Shown: positions 20,671 through 31,042, counted from the stretch's first letter. The stretch is DNA of 64,000 nt from Brachypterus glaber (GCA_958510825.1 OY294046.1:44001794-44065793); one strand, 5' to 3'. Numbers and translations are program-made. The notes: generated by a model from the letters alone, not told the origin.

Positions 20671-23070
20671 TTATAAATGTGTTGAGGAAAACTCAACTAC
20701 GGCTTTTTTTAACCGTCCTTCGTATGAGGGGTCTTCAATTATATTAATTTTGTACTTTTCCCAGAACTTAAGAAATTCACGGCTTCACCGGCCATATACC
20801 CAACCCGGAGCCCTCCAAAAAATGAAGGGAGTGAGTAATATGCTCCAATATACATGAATTTTTAATGTTTTGGATACACATGTTGCTTCCAAGTTTAACC
20901 TAACCGCATTCACAAGTTTTCCCACATCTTCAAAAGGTCCATTTTTTGTTGAAAAACATCTATTTACTAATGTGTTCATAGATTTTAAAACTTCTATAAA
21001 TGGAACAATTAAAATATAAGGAACTTTTCCTAGAACTTTAGGATCCGCTAATTTCTCAGCTTCCTTTAATAGTTTGCGGCAAGCATTGCCCTCAAATAGT
21101 TCCCCATGATATTGTTTTGTGATAAGATTTAGTTTTTTGGGCCATAATAGGGCATTTTCCCTGCCCAGAAGAGGGACAATGCCTTTCCAAAAGATGTGGT
21201 TTACAAAACCCTGGAGGAGATGTAGTTCGGGTACCACACATTTCTTAATCACCAGCACATCATCGTTCTCAACAAATAGTGGTTTATTTATAGTACTTTG
21301 ACAATTTTTTGCCTCTCTCTTAATTTTTCCAGCGGAACAATACTTATCAAAAGATATTTTTAGATCTCCATATGTTTTTAACCTTAAACAATCTGGCCTA
21401 GTTTGTAATTCATCATTTACAACCTTTTTATCCTCAATTTTCTCTGTCGTTTCTTCCTTAAAATCTTGAATAGTAACAAAACAAAATGGACATGGGTACG
21501 TTGAACTTGCGGTTTGTTGCCCATTAACTACACCGGCACACAAAAAAAAAATTGTCTGTACACCGGGCGCCACCTATCTACGGGCATGTTTTTCGACCCG
21601 CTGAATACGAATTTCAAGTCAGTTTAGGCCGTCCAGCCTTCAATTTCGAGTAAATTGCAAAAAAAACCCAAAAAATAGCGAAAATTCGATGTTTTGGCAA
21701 GAAAAAAAATTTTTTACTCGAAATTGAAGGCTGGACGGCCTAAACTGACTTGAAATTCGTATTCAGCGGGTCGAAAAACATGCCCGTAGATAGGTGGCGC
21801 CCGGTGTACAGACAATTTTTTTTTTGTGTGCCGGTGCACTAGCTAGCAATAAAACTTTAAAATCAGAAACAAATTTAAACGAAATGTTATTTAACTTTGT
21901 AAGTCCAAAAAGAATTTCTTAATTGTAAATTCTTTTATTTTCGATACAACGCATAATAAAAATAGTTTGTACACACTTGATGACTTTCTTTCACTGCCGA
22001 CGCTTCCCCCCTCCGAGTATAGTTTTCGTTTCTTAATAGAAGGATCATCCTCATTTTCTTCTTTGTTAAAACTTATAATTTCTTTTTTCGTGACAGACAT
22101 TGAGATTTAAAAAAAGCCTTGCCCTCCATCTTCCATAATTTTCACAATATAATCTGTTGTAATGTTCCTTGAGTCCAAAACAGCTGTTAATAATTTTTCC
22201 GCATCTGCCCAAACCACAACCCTATTTTCTCTTTTATCATCGTCAACATCAAACTCAACTATTTCGCTTTTATATAAGTTTTCTAATGATTTAGATATTT
22301 TTGAAGCACAATCTCTGTAATAACTGGGTACAGATTTTCTTCCAGCACAACTTCTTACAAAATTACAGAGTTTCTCCATTTGCCGCGTAGAAAAAGCTGT
22401 ATTTACTTGATAATTTAGTAGATTTTCTGCCGAAAAAGTAATGTTCTCAGTTTGTTTAGGATTAATAATTATTGTAGATTTGGCCCCTCTTGTACTTAAA
22501 TCAATTTTTATATCTTTTCTGGAAGTTTCGTTTTCACACTTATTTTTAAGTAAAGAACTTATAATTTGGTCAGTCTGCTTTTCTGGAAGAGGTTCAATTA
22601 CTTTAGCAATATTTTCTGAAGCCTTACTTATTTTACAAATGTAATTTCTTCCTTTGCCAACTTCTTGAAAACAGCTTGAACAAATTGTCTTCTTTGCATT
22701 TTGTTTTGGCAAAATTGGTTTTCTGTTTCGAAATATGCGATCTTCCTTTAATACATATTGAACACTTGCATTCCGAGGACCTTGTTTGTGGCAAGGTTGA
22801 AAAATTAAAGTCAGGCATAGAAAGGGATTGTTCCATATCTTCCTTATTTTTTTCTTTATTTTGCAATTTAATGCGGCAACAAGCGCAAATAGCATTAGGA
22901 TATTTCCTATCATTTATATTATAATTTAAGTTTACGTGGCATCGAACAAGTTCTTTTATTTTGGAAGTTACACTGAATGCAGAGGCAGGTGACTTTCCTA
23001 AACTAATTTTTTCACCACAAAGAGTACATATCTTCCTTCTATTTTCATCGTGGTCACATTTAAATGGCAT
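20671..23070 (-). pseudogene. RAG1-like transposase of the 4.2-kb transposon, broken
   Basis: The N-terminus (ATG at 23070) is Cys-rich: C5, then CTLCG at 15-19, AICACCRIKL, and ECKCSIC, the layout of the zinc-binding region upstream of the RAG1 core. Downstream come MEDGGQGFF (Asp codon 22128-22130), SDFKVLLLA (Asp 21862-21864), the zinc-type YPCPFC (21481-21498), PELHLLQGFVNH, EGNACRKLL (about 21072-21092) and KIHV, ending FSSTHL and TAA at 20671-20673. This Asp-Asp-CxxC-GNxxRKL order parallels RAG1/Transib transposases, which cut and rejoin DNA at TIRs. Breaks: a frameshift near 22.7 kb, stop at 22107-22109, frameshift near 21.9 kb, foldback insertion 21531-21836, and stop at 20785-20787. 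The sequence around the last stop appears to lack the expected acidic segment that would carry the final catalytic Glu. No activity is expected. Confidence 0.75.
21531..21836. mobile_element. 306-bp foldback/MITE inserted into the transposase gene
   Basis: The arms are essentially perfect: CACCGGCACACAAAAAAA, TTGTCTGTACACCGGGCGCC and CCGTCCAGCCTTCAATTTCG on the left are mirrored on the right, with a loop of about 55 bp. ACTA at 21527-21530 and 21838-21841 is a possible 4-bp TSD if one terminal base is counted. Near-identical arms suggest a young insertion compared with the decayed host gene. It separates the second Asp motif from CxxC. Confidence 0.85.
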
Positions 23071-23681
23071 TTTTAAAAATAATTAGAAAGAAAAAATTTT
23101 GATAGCAACTATCAAAAATTTTAACAACTGTTGTCATTCATGTAACTATGACAACTAAGTATTAAAATATATACTGGGGATTTGTTATCTAAAATATACT
23201 AACCAACAACGTTTATAATAACTTTTACATTGCATAATAAAAATAAACTTTTATTAAAATACATCATATTAAATTATAATTTTGTTACATTTTTAAAAAA
23301 TAAAGAGTTTACGCATACATAGAAACTTATTTGGTTGGTCATATCGTAAAAAATAGAGCAGTTATAGTAATTCGAAAAACATCAAAAAATAATTTTTTTT
23401 TTTTATTTTTGAATAAAGCCAATTATAAATATTTTTTTTAACAAATTAAGTGCTACTTAAAAAAATAATTAGATATTCGTTAGAAAATACACATTTTTAG
23501 TAAAAGTTGTAAGGTTTGGAGCCTGCTGAAGATTGTTAAGCCAATATCTTTCAAGAACTAACCTCTACGATTTTGTTAAAAGCAGAAAACTAAAATACAG
23601 GTTTTCAGCTATCAAAATCATTTTTTGGTTTACTTTGAGGATCTACTGCATCCTATGCAAGATTCAGTAACCGTGTGTATG

Positions 23682-24379
23682 TCGAATAGAACCTTGTAAC
23701 TCTGACCTGAAGATATATTTAGCCATAACGATAATAAACTTTATATGGTAAAATCAAGCATACGATATTGCTGAATCAAATTAAATGTTGAATTAACTGT
23801 ACCATGGTACCATATGGTTAAGTTAACCCTATAAAAAAAATTAAAAAAAAAACAGTATTGTTGGTTCAAACATACTTTTTTTGTGTGTATGAATGTTACA
23901 TGTAAAACATATTTAAAATTGTAAAATTACATTGCAAATTGCAAAAGAAAATAATCAAAAGTAATTTTAAGTTAAATAAACCAAAAACACATCGCGATGT
24001 AAGTTTCTGGGTCCTGTCAAAATCATATCACAAATTCTATTCATTTTATGTGCAAAAAATAGTTCTTTTGTATTCTGTATCATATTAGGGTCCTATCTTA
24101 ACAATTACATTTATTTATAAAAGAGAAATCCTATTACAATGTTTGCGTTTGACTTGCATGGGGTGGGAAAGTACTTTGTATTTTTTTGGAAACCAAACGA
24201 GACACAAAAGAAAAAATATTCATGTGGTGCATATATAAAAAATAATTACAAAATTAATAAGATTTTAGATGTTTGTAGGTATTATTATAATAATGTAAAC
24301 CAGCCGCCTTGAATGAGAGAGAATACTTTCTCATAAAAAAAACTTATGTCTATAAATCATTTCTAATGTTTTAGGGAAG
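23682..24379. other. AT-rich flank, no supported gene
   Basis: It begins with the right half of the 169-bp tandem unit interrupted by the transposon. A palindromic ACCATGGTACCATATGGT-like patch sits near 23801. Nothing else is supported. Confidence 0.4.
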
Positions 24380-24995
24380 GGCGAGGAAGAGGGGATTTTT
24401 TTCTATCTTCTAGGTGATTTTTAAATATTTCTTCTATTGTGAATACTAGAAGAGTTATGTTCAGAAACAAATTTTTAATTTTTTTTGTAATTTTATTTTA
24501 CCTTTTAGGTGGATTTTAAATGATTTTTTCTATTGTGAATAATAAAAAAGCTCTGTCCAGAAAAAAAATATATTTTAGGGGAGAGAGGGAGGGGTTGTAA
24601 AAAAAATATAATTACATATTGTGTAACTTTATCTTACCTGTTTTTAAATTTTTCTTTTATTGTAAAGAATAAAAAAATTATGTCTAAAAACAATTTTTTA
24701 CATTTTGGGGGTAGGAGGGAGAGGCTGGAAAAAAATGACAATAACATTTTTTGTGTAGTTTTATTTAACGTTTTATACGGTTTTAAAAATTTTGTTCTAT
24801 TATAAATATTAAAAAAATTAGGACCAAACGAAATTTAACCACCCTTTTACGCCCCTTTCCCCCAGCTGATTTTGCTCAAACACGAACTTGTCCAAGATAA
24901 TATAAAAATACATCACACCAAATTTTAAGTAGCTAGCTCAAAGCATTCTTAAGTTATCGTGGATACAGACAGACAGATCGACAAACCGACAGACT

Positions 24996-25033
<38 letters not shown>

Positions 25034-25145
25034 TAGACTTTTTTTTTTGTTGCCTCTTTGAAATTTTTCTACGTTTCAGGAAAAAATATTTAAGCAAAAA
25101 AAAAAACTTGTTTTTTTTACAATACTTCCTTTTTTAAGAAAGTAA
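24380..25145 (+). mobile_element. Helentron-like element with a different tandem core, copy C1
   Basis: About four degenerate ~110-125-bp units (GAGGGAGGGG, then AATTTTTAATTTT, TTTTATTTTACC, TTCTATTGTGAATAATAAAA) are followed by a C-rich block, TTTTAAGTAGCTAGCTCAAAG and CATTCTTAAGTTATCGTGG. Then come a long (GACA)n tract (24966-25034) and a weak 3' hairpin near 25120-25143. The 3' part matches the B family while the internal repeats are unrelated. Confidence 0.65.
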
Positions 25146-25146
25146 G

Positions 25147-25241
25147 TAGTAGATTACAGGTCGACTTGGAAAATAGTACTTTTCTGAGACCATTTATAGG
25201 TGGAGGAAAAGTACCTTTTTCCGGCAGACCTGTATACTATT
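25147..25241. repeat. 95-bp hairpin
   Basis: TAGTAGATTACAGGTC, GGAAAA and AGTACTTTTC pair with GAGGAAAAGTACCTTTTTCC and GACCTGTATACTA. It sits directly after the Helentron-like element. Confidence 0.65.
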
Positions 25242-26069
25242 ATATTCGCAACTGTTTTTGTTTAAAAATAAAGTACTAATTTTCTTGAAACCTATGTTTG
25301 AATTAAAATGAAGAAAATAATACTTAGTTTTTTAGTTCTGTTCATATTTACCACAAATATTTTTTTCTGCATTTCACAAGAAAATCACAATCATATAAAA
25401 CTAAAGTTCCACATACGCGTAACCCAAATAAAAAAACACAAAAAATATTTGTTGATAGCTCACAAGGCACCGTTTATAACATGTATTATCCTTCTCAGTC
25501 TCAAAAGTAAAACACATTGACTAAAACTGTACTACATTTAAGTTATTTAAACGAAATGTATTAGATTATATGTTTATCATGACAACAGCAGTTCAGCGTT
25601 AATAATGATATTTTAATCGATGGCGCCATCCAGCTGAAATGAATCATTTAAATTGCAGACCAGTAATAATTAGTTTACTGGTCTTTATTTTTCATTACAG
25701 GTCAGGTCCAGGTGTGGAAAAGAGTGGGACAAGAAATCACGTACTTCCCAAACTTTATTAATACGTGTAATGTCTGTATTACATATAGAGTTGTGAATAA
25801 AAATGTTTAATCGAAATTTCGTATCTCAAAATTTTCGGTTTCTTGCACTTATTAACTCTGTACATGATGAATGATAACATATGAAGGGGTCAGTGGCAAA
25901 GTGGTACAAGTACACTTGTACTACTTATTGACTGTCGATAAAACAGGTTTTGTTTAGACATACATTTCTGTAAACAAGATGTCGCTACCAAGAATAACTA
26001 GCCCTTGTATAAATGTACTTTAACCATAACCATAAACGAACTACTTTATAAAGATATGAACAAAACTAA
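25242..26069. other. Intergenic, no supported gene
   Basis: A 70-codon ORF at 25308-25520 starts with a hydrophobic segment resembling a signal peptide, but nothing else supports it. Small palindromes occur at about 25658-25687 (CAGACCAGTAATAATTAGTT type) and 25898-25915 (GTACAAGTACACTTGTAC). Confidence 0.4.
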
Positions 26070-26545
26070 AAATACACTGCCCAGTAAAATCGCTTTCCCA
26101 TTTTTCACCTCAACGCATTAAATGGATTTCTTATTATCAGATTCAGCACCCTCAAAAACCTGGCAAAAAGGGCCATAATGTACTAGTTGCCTGGCTTGTA
26201 GCCTCCCCACCCTTACTACTACTACCCTCAAAAACCCCTATATAGCAATTTTCAAATTTTTGTAATTTTTTTTTGTATTTACCCCATTTGTCCCCCTTAC
26301 CCCACCCCAATGTTTACCAAAAACAATCGCGAGCGAGAACTTTTGGTAACATACCTGTTTGCCAAATTTCAAGTCTCTAGCTTAAAGAGTTCTTAAGTTA
26401 TCGTGGATACAAGATTTCCCGGACAGAACGACTAATCGACCGACAATTATTTTTTTGCTTGAAATGGATTTATATCGACATAAAATGTCATAAAACGCAA
26501 AAATACGCAAAAAAACTAAAAAATTTTGCACGAATACAAGACTTA
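26070..26545 (+). mobile_element. Helentron-like element, copy B4 (short)
   Basis: 5' end ACACTGCCCAGTAAAATCGC and CTTTCCCATTTTTCACC, one partial tandem unit, CAATCGCGAGCGAGAACTTT, then TTCAAGTCTCTAGCTTAAAG and AGTTCTTAAGTTATCGTGG, a reduced GAC-rich tract and a truncated 3' end. The internal repeat block is collapsed to about one unit. Confidence 0.65.
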
Positions 26546-26631
26546 TTTTATTAAAACAGTCACTGTTACCACTTACTAAAAATTGATTTTTTGAGATACG
26601 AGGTTTTAAAATTTACAAGTCGATATGTATA

Positions 26632-27530
26632 GAGGAAAGACGCTTAATTTTGGACGCTTTCTCAATTTCGGATAGTATACTACTACCACTACTACTAATA
26701 CTACTAGTGTATCTAAGATACTATCTGTAGAGGTAAACAGAAACTTACTTTTATGTGAAGCCAAAAGTCAGACTAAATCCGTCCTGTAATATGATAAGGG
26801 GTAGAGGGATAGAGGTTCTCCCCGTTAAATGGCAGCAAAAATCTTTAAATTGCAAATAGCCATTTTGTGCTCAATTGCATTAATATGCTTGTTTCTTTTA
26901 TAAATAATCGTTATAAAAGTTTGTGTTTATGTTTTGGTTAAGTTAAGATACTAAACAAGTTGATCCACCACTCATAATTAAGAAATTTGAAAACAAATAT
27001 TTTACAAATTTATAATCTAAAAAGCAGAGAGTTGCCTAATTTCGGATATTGTATTTTTGTGCATTTGATCCCCAATTTCGGATATCCGAAAGTTAATTGT
27101 TATTCAGGATAACCAACTATGAATTATTATTATTATAATGATACAACAAACTAAGATACACAATTCTGGAAAAGAGAAAATTACTCAAGATACTAAGATA
27201 TCCGAAACTGAGAATATAAATTTATGGCTCCTATAGTAAGTCGAAAAAACTGCCTAATGATTAAATTACCTCTTAAATGTCAAGGAATAACAAGAAACAT
27301 AAACAATGGTGTCCAGATCTACTCTTGAAAAAAAATTAGCATACGTCCGAAACTAGGAACACTTTATGAATCGTGCTTTTTGGAAAATAAAAATATAAAA
27401 ATGTTTTCATAATAAATGATTCGTTATAATAAGTTTTATGTTATTATATAAAAAAAATATCAAAAAGTAATACCGCCTATTAAATATTAGATAAATTGTT
27501 AATGGTATCCAAAATTAGGCGACTTTCCTC
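26632..27530. mobile_element. 899-bp MITE with TIR GAGGAAAG and TA TSD
   Basis: Left TA-GAGGAAAGACGCTTAATTTTGGA and right TCCAAAATTAGGCGACTTTCCTC-TA are ~25-bp TIRs. The interior carries at least five variants of TTTCGGATA or TCCGAAA in both orientations (about 26668, 27040, 27072, 27195, 27345). No coding capacity. A Tc1/mariner-like assignment rests on the TA flanks only. Confidence 0.75.
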
Positions 27531-28369
27531 TATCAGTTTTGCGGTATTTGAAATAACATCAAGGCGTTAGACTATTAAAACAAACAAACAAAAGTTAACG
27601 AAATTTTAAAAATATTTGTTGATGTTTTTTGGGAAGTGGGTTAAATTGATACTCAAACTATTTTTTTAAACTCTTGGCGTTTGGAGGGTAGTTTCCTCGT
27701 CCTTAGAAAGAAATTTAAACCCAGTTTGAATACACGTTAGAAACAATTGTTTTAATTGTCTGTCAGCTGATACGTTTGTTTTCCCAAAAAACATCAACAA
27801 ATATAAAAATAGGGGTAAAAAAGTTTTAAGAATAGATATGAATTCAGCAGCTCCAAATCTATAAGGGAACATATTTTTGTTACTTCATGGATAAATCTCC
27901 GGTTCTCTGTAAAAGTGTTGCATAAAAAACATCTAAAGTTTTTATTTTTTATTACAGAATGCTTAAAATATTTTCTGAAACGCTAATCAGAAAAGCATTA
28001 GAGATGCCAGATCTTTTAGTTATTTTTTTTAACTAGCCCTGTAATGCGTATAATAAAAAATACACTTTAATTTTATAAATTCCTTTGTTCTTCCGCGAAT
28101 TTTTCTACAAGAACGGACTTACAAAGGCCAAATGCGTTTTCAAGTTAACATGTTTGAAAACAATTTAAAAGGCAATTTAACCTAGAACAAGGATATTTAC
28201 TTAAACACTTGCATACATCAAATATCTTCTCAAACTCATTATTTTTCACTTTAAATTTCTGCATTTTGTTTTCTAGGTTCTTCGAGACAAAATAAAAAAT
28301 AATTGTTATTTTATTAATTTAAAAATAAAATTTAAAACCAAATTAAAAATAATATGACATAAAACAATC
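27531..28369. other. AT-rich intergenic, no supported gene
   Basis: A 68-codon minus ORF at 27666-27872 has no recognisable motif. No repeat ends supported. Confidence 0.4.
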
Positions 28370-28450
28370 ACAAAAATCGTGACATCGGACGGACAGACAG
28401 ACCGACAGTCGAACAGAAGGACAGACGGACAGACTGACAGACGAACATTT
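28370..28450 (+). repeat. (GACR)n tract, Helentron-like remnant
   Basis: CGGACGGACAGACAGACCG and following GACA/GACG repeats. No clear core is left upstream. ORFs on both strands here are translated microsatellite. Confidence 0.5.
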
Positions 28451-28793
28451 AAAAAAAAAAAACGTGGCTTATTTTTGCATGAAACACATTGTAATAAAAC
28501 CACTTTGAAATATAGAAATGAAAATTCGGTATTGGGCGCCTTGTGGTTTTTGAGACTCTTTAGGGGTTGTAGGTTGATAGAAATAACTGGTTTGTGAATG
28601 GAGAGTTTTATTAGGCAAATAGTAGACCAATTTGAGAGGGTTTGTGCTGACACATCGTGCACAAAACCATGGTAAAAGCTAAGACACCAGACAGCTACAT
28701 TTAGATATTATTTAAAATATCTGTAAATATAGGATCCATCCAGAGGATGAATTAACTTTTCACAACATTTATATCCAAGAATTTTTTGTCTAC

Positions 28794-29767
28794 ACTGTAA
28801 AAACTGCATGTAAAATAATGTAAAAATACATTAATTAACATAGTACGGAATAGTAAATTTACTATTCTGGACTATGCATAATTCATGAATTTATGTAAAA
28901 AAATTATCTAAAATAATGTAAAAGAATGTAAAAGAATGTAAAAGAATGTAAAAGAATGTAAAAAAAATGTAAAAGAATGTAAAAGAATGTAAAATTATGT
29001 AAAAGAATGTAAAATACTGTAAAAAAATATATTTACATTGATTTACATATTTTTACATGATTTTACAATGTCGTGCTACGTTATTTTAAGACGCGCGTGC
29101 GCTTTGGACAAAAACCAAGAAACTCGTCACATCATGAGACGGACCGTTTAATATTGTTATTGTTAGAGAGATAGCGACGCATGCTGCTAGGTTAAAGTGT
29201 TAAAAGTGTAAAAAAAGGTAAATATTATTTATGTACATTTAAATTCTTTATTTGTGGCCTAAAATTTACATTCATTATAAATTACGATCTTTATCAACCA
29301 ATAGATCTTTAAAGAAAGATGTAAGCAGTTTATACTCTATTAAGGGTGCAAATCGTTTGGTTTATTAAACCAAATGAACTTTACGCTACGATATTTCAAA
29401 AAAGCTTTGACACAGAGACTTGTAATTTGGAACAAACATTTTCTAAGTAGTAAATATTTTTTTCAAATTTCAAGTCTCTATGTCAAAGCGTTCTTGAAAT
29501 ATCGTAGTGTTTAAGTTGTTTTAAAAGCACTTTTGATATGACTGTATGTCAATTTTTAAAAAAAATTATTAAACACACCATAAGTATTGTAGGCAAATAT
29601 AAAAAAAATTGTTCAAGCTGATCGTTTTTTTACGTTTGTTTTTATAATAAAAAGGCTATGCAAAATATTACCATTCTGGACTATGTAATTTTTAACATTC
29701 CGGTCTATGGCAACATATTACCATTTACGGACTATGTAATTTAATGTAATTTATTTTTAACGTGTAG
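28794..29767 (+). mobile_element. ~1-kb CTACACTGTAAAAA element, copy 1
   Basis: Ends CTACACTGTAAAAA and TTAACGTGTAG are imperfect TIRs. In order: an (AATGTAAAAG)n run (28915-29030), a GC-richer patch with a GGTAAATATT donor-like site (29217), a long internal palindrome (29382-29508) built from the TTCAAGTCTCTATGTCAAAG core in both orientations, and a short 24-bp half-unit minisatellite (CCGGTCTATG, GGACTATG). A second copy lies inverted at 33914-34923. No ORF for a transposase. Confidence 0.7.
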
Positions 29768-29933
29768 AATAAAATAGTGTTAGTAACTTATTTTGTCAAA
29801 CAACGTCGATAATGACCTTTTAACATGCAACGAGTCAATTTTGATAAAGGCGCCGGAGTAACATTTCGAAAGTTCGTTTTTCCTGTGTAAACTTCATACC
29901 TCCAGTTTTTGATGTGGTTTTGTGACCAGTCTA

Positions 29934-30141
29934 TGCAAAATATTACCATTCTGGACTATGTATTTTTTACCGTTCCGGTCTATGCAAAATATTACCATTA
30001 TGGACTATGTAATGTTTACTGTTCCGGTCTATGCAAAACATTACCATTACGGACTATGTAATTTTTACCATTCCGGTCTATGGCAACATATTACCATTTA
30101 CGGACTATGTAATTTAATGTAATTTATTTTTACCGCGTAGG
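29934..30141 (+). repeat. Minisatellite end of the CTACACTG element, partial copy
   Basis: Four to five ~48-bp units, each made of two ~24-bp halves (CCGGTCTATGCAAAATATTA / TGGACTATGTAATTTTTAC), ending with AATTTATTTTTACCGCGTAG as in the full copies. The 66-codon ORF here is the translated minisatellite. Confidence 0.7.
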
Positions 30142-30177
30142 ACGATTTTTGAAAATTTTGGATAATTTGGAACTACC

Positions 30178-30213
30178 GTATATTATTCTAGCGCAGGCGC
30201 TGTGAATAATAAA
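30178..30213 (-). repeat. Solo terminus of the A-family element
   Basis: TATTATTCTAGCGC and GCGCTGTGAATAATA are the reverse complement of the start of the elements at 4505 and 16152 (TATTATTCACAGCG). No body follows. Confidence 0.5.
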
Positions 30214-30409
30214 ATAACGAAGTAGCGCAGTACCGCCTTCGCCATAATTGTAAATAAATAAAAACCGCATAAAAAGAAATTTTAATTTAAAGGTATATCT
30301 GTGCAACTTTTATGGGTAATTTATCATATATGTCATATTATTTACCCTAGTCTGTTAAAATTTTAATTTATAACCATTTTTTCATTTTTAGTAAAGCTTT
30401 GAAATAATC

Positions 30410-30665
30410 GTTGAAATATTTGTATATTTTTACCAAAAACAATACCAACGGAAAACGTTGAATAAGTAACCTGTTCCAAACTTCAAGTCTTTAGCTCAAA
30501 GTGATCTCGCGTTATTGTGGTCAAAAATTTTTCCAGACAGATAGGCCAACAATTTTTTTTTGACGGTGACTTCTTTTTTAAATATTAAACGTCGAGAATC
30601 GTAAAAAAACAATAAAAAATTTTCAATGTTTTTTTACTAACGCTAGGCTTTCTTTGAGGAAAGAA
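30410..30665 (+). mobile_element. Helentron-like element 3' fragment
   Basis: TTTTTACCAAAAACAATACC, CTTCAAGTCTTTAGCTCAAAG, CGTTATTGTGG, a short ACAGACAGATAGG tract and a 3' hairpin GGCTTTCTTTGAGGAAAG at about 30646-30663, in the family order. It lacks internal tandem repeats. Confidence 0.6.
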
Positions 30666-31042
30666 GAAATCACTTGGGTGGTACATTTTCCCTTTATGTA
30701 TGTTTTCTTAAATAAATAGAAATTAAAGTGCGTAGGTCAAACAAATCCAGTTTTTTTTTTGGCTATGCATTATGATTCCTAAACAGTTTTTGATAATGAA
30801 TTATAACAGTTTTGTTTACTCAGTATTTAAGAAAACAAATACGATAAAAACATAGATTTTGCCTCGTTTTAGTTTTTAAAAACGTTTTATGTTGGTTAAC
30901 CCTTTTCTCATTAATATCGCATAGGATGAGATACCGGAAAAACACTTTAAACTCAATTTAAACCAAATAAATAAGCAATCGAACTTTGAAACACGTTTAA
31001 AATTTAACAAATCGAAATGTAACTCGGCCAATAAATTCTGAA
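30666..31042. other. Intergenic, no supported feature
   Basis: No gene or repeat boundary supported. Confidence 0.4.

Larger units (their letters stand above)
19476..23677 (-). mobile_element. 4.2-kb DNA transposon, RAG1/Transib/Chapaev-like, decayed
   Basis: TIRs of about 157 bp (19476-19632 and 23521-23677) start CACACTGTTACTGAATCTTG and CACACGGTTACTGAATCTTG. TATG on both sides (19472-19475, 23678-23681) is a 4-bp TSD, confirmed by the neighbouring tandem unit as empty site. One broken transposase gene lies on the minus strand (20671-23070). A hAT MITE (19986-20310), a hairpin (about 20500-20617) and a 306-bp foldback (21531-21836) lie inside. The CAC terminus, 4-bp TSD and transposase motifs point to the RAG1-related group, with Chapaev as the best guess from TSD length. 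The superfamily call is inference. Confidence 0.8.

Noticed and set aside
21532..21573. ATG start for a separate 262-residue protein beginning MAPGVQTIFF
   Set aside because: These first codons are the arm of the inserted foldback. The real transposase reading enters at about 21530, so this start is an artefact of the insertion.
25308..25520. 70-codon ORF with a hydrophobic, signal-peptide-like start
   Set aside because: AT-rich sequence readily encodes Phe/Ile/Leu-rich starts; no second feature supports a secreted protein.
28306..28662. 118-codon minus-strand ORF with Cys/Ser/Pro-rich VCPS repeats
   Set aside because: The repeat comes from translating the (GACR)n microsatellite.
29922..30122. 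ORF with a repeated YAKHYHYG-like peptide, and its counterpart at 33933-34121
   Set aside because: Both are the translated ~48-bp minisatellite, whose length is a multiple of three. There is no start context, conservation or other evidence of a protein.
29934..30141. CRISPR-like alternation of similar short repeats
   Set aside because: The half-units diverge, have no unique spacers, no cas genes are present, and the sequence is eukaryotic repeat DNA.
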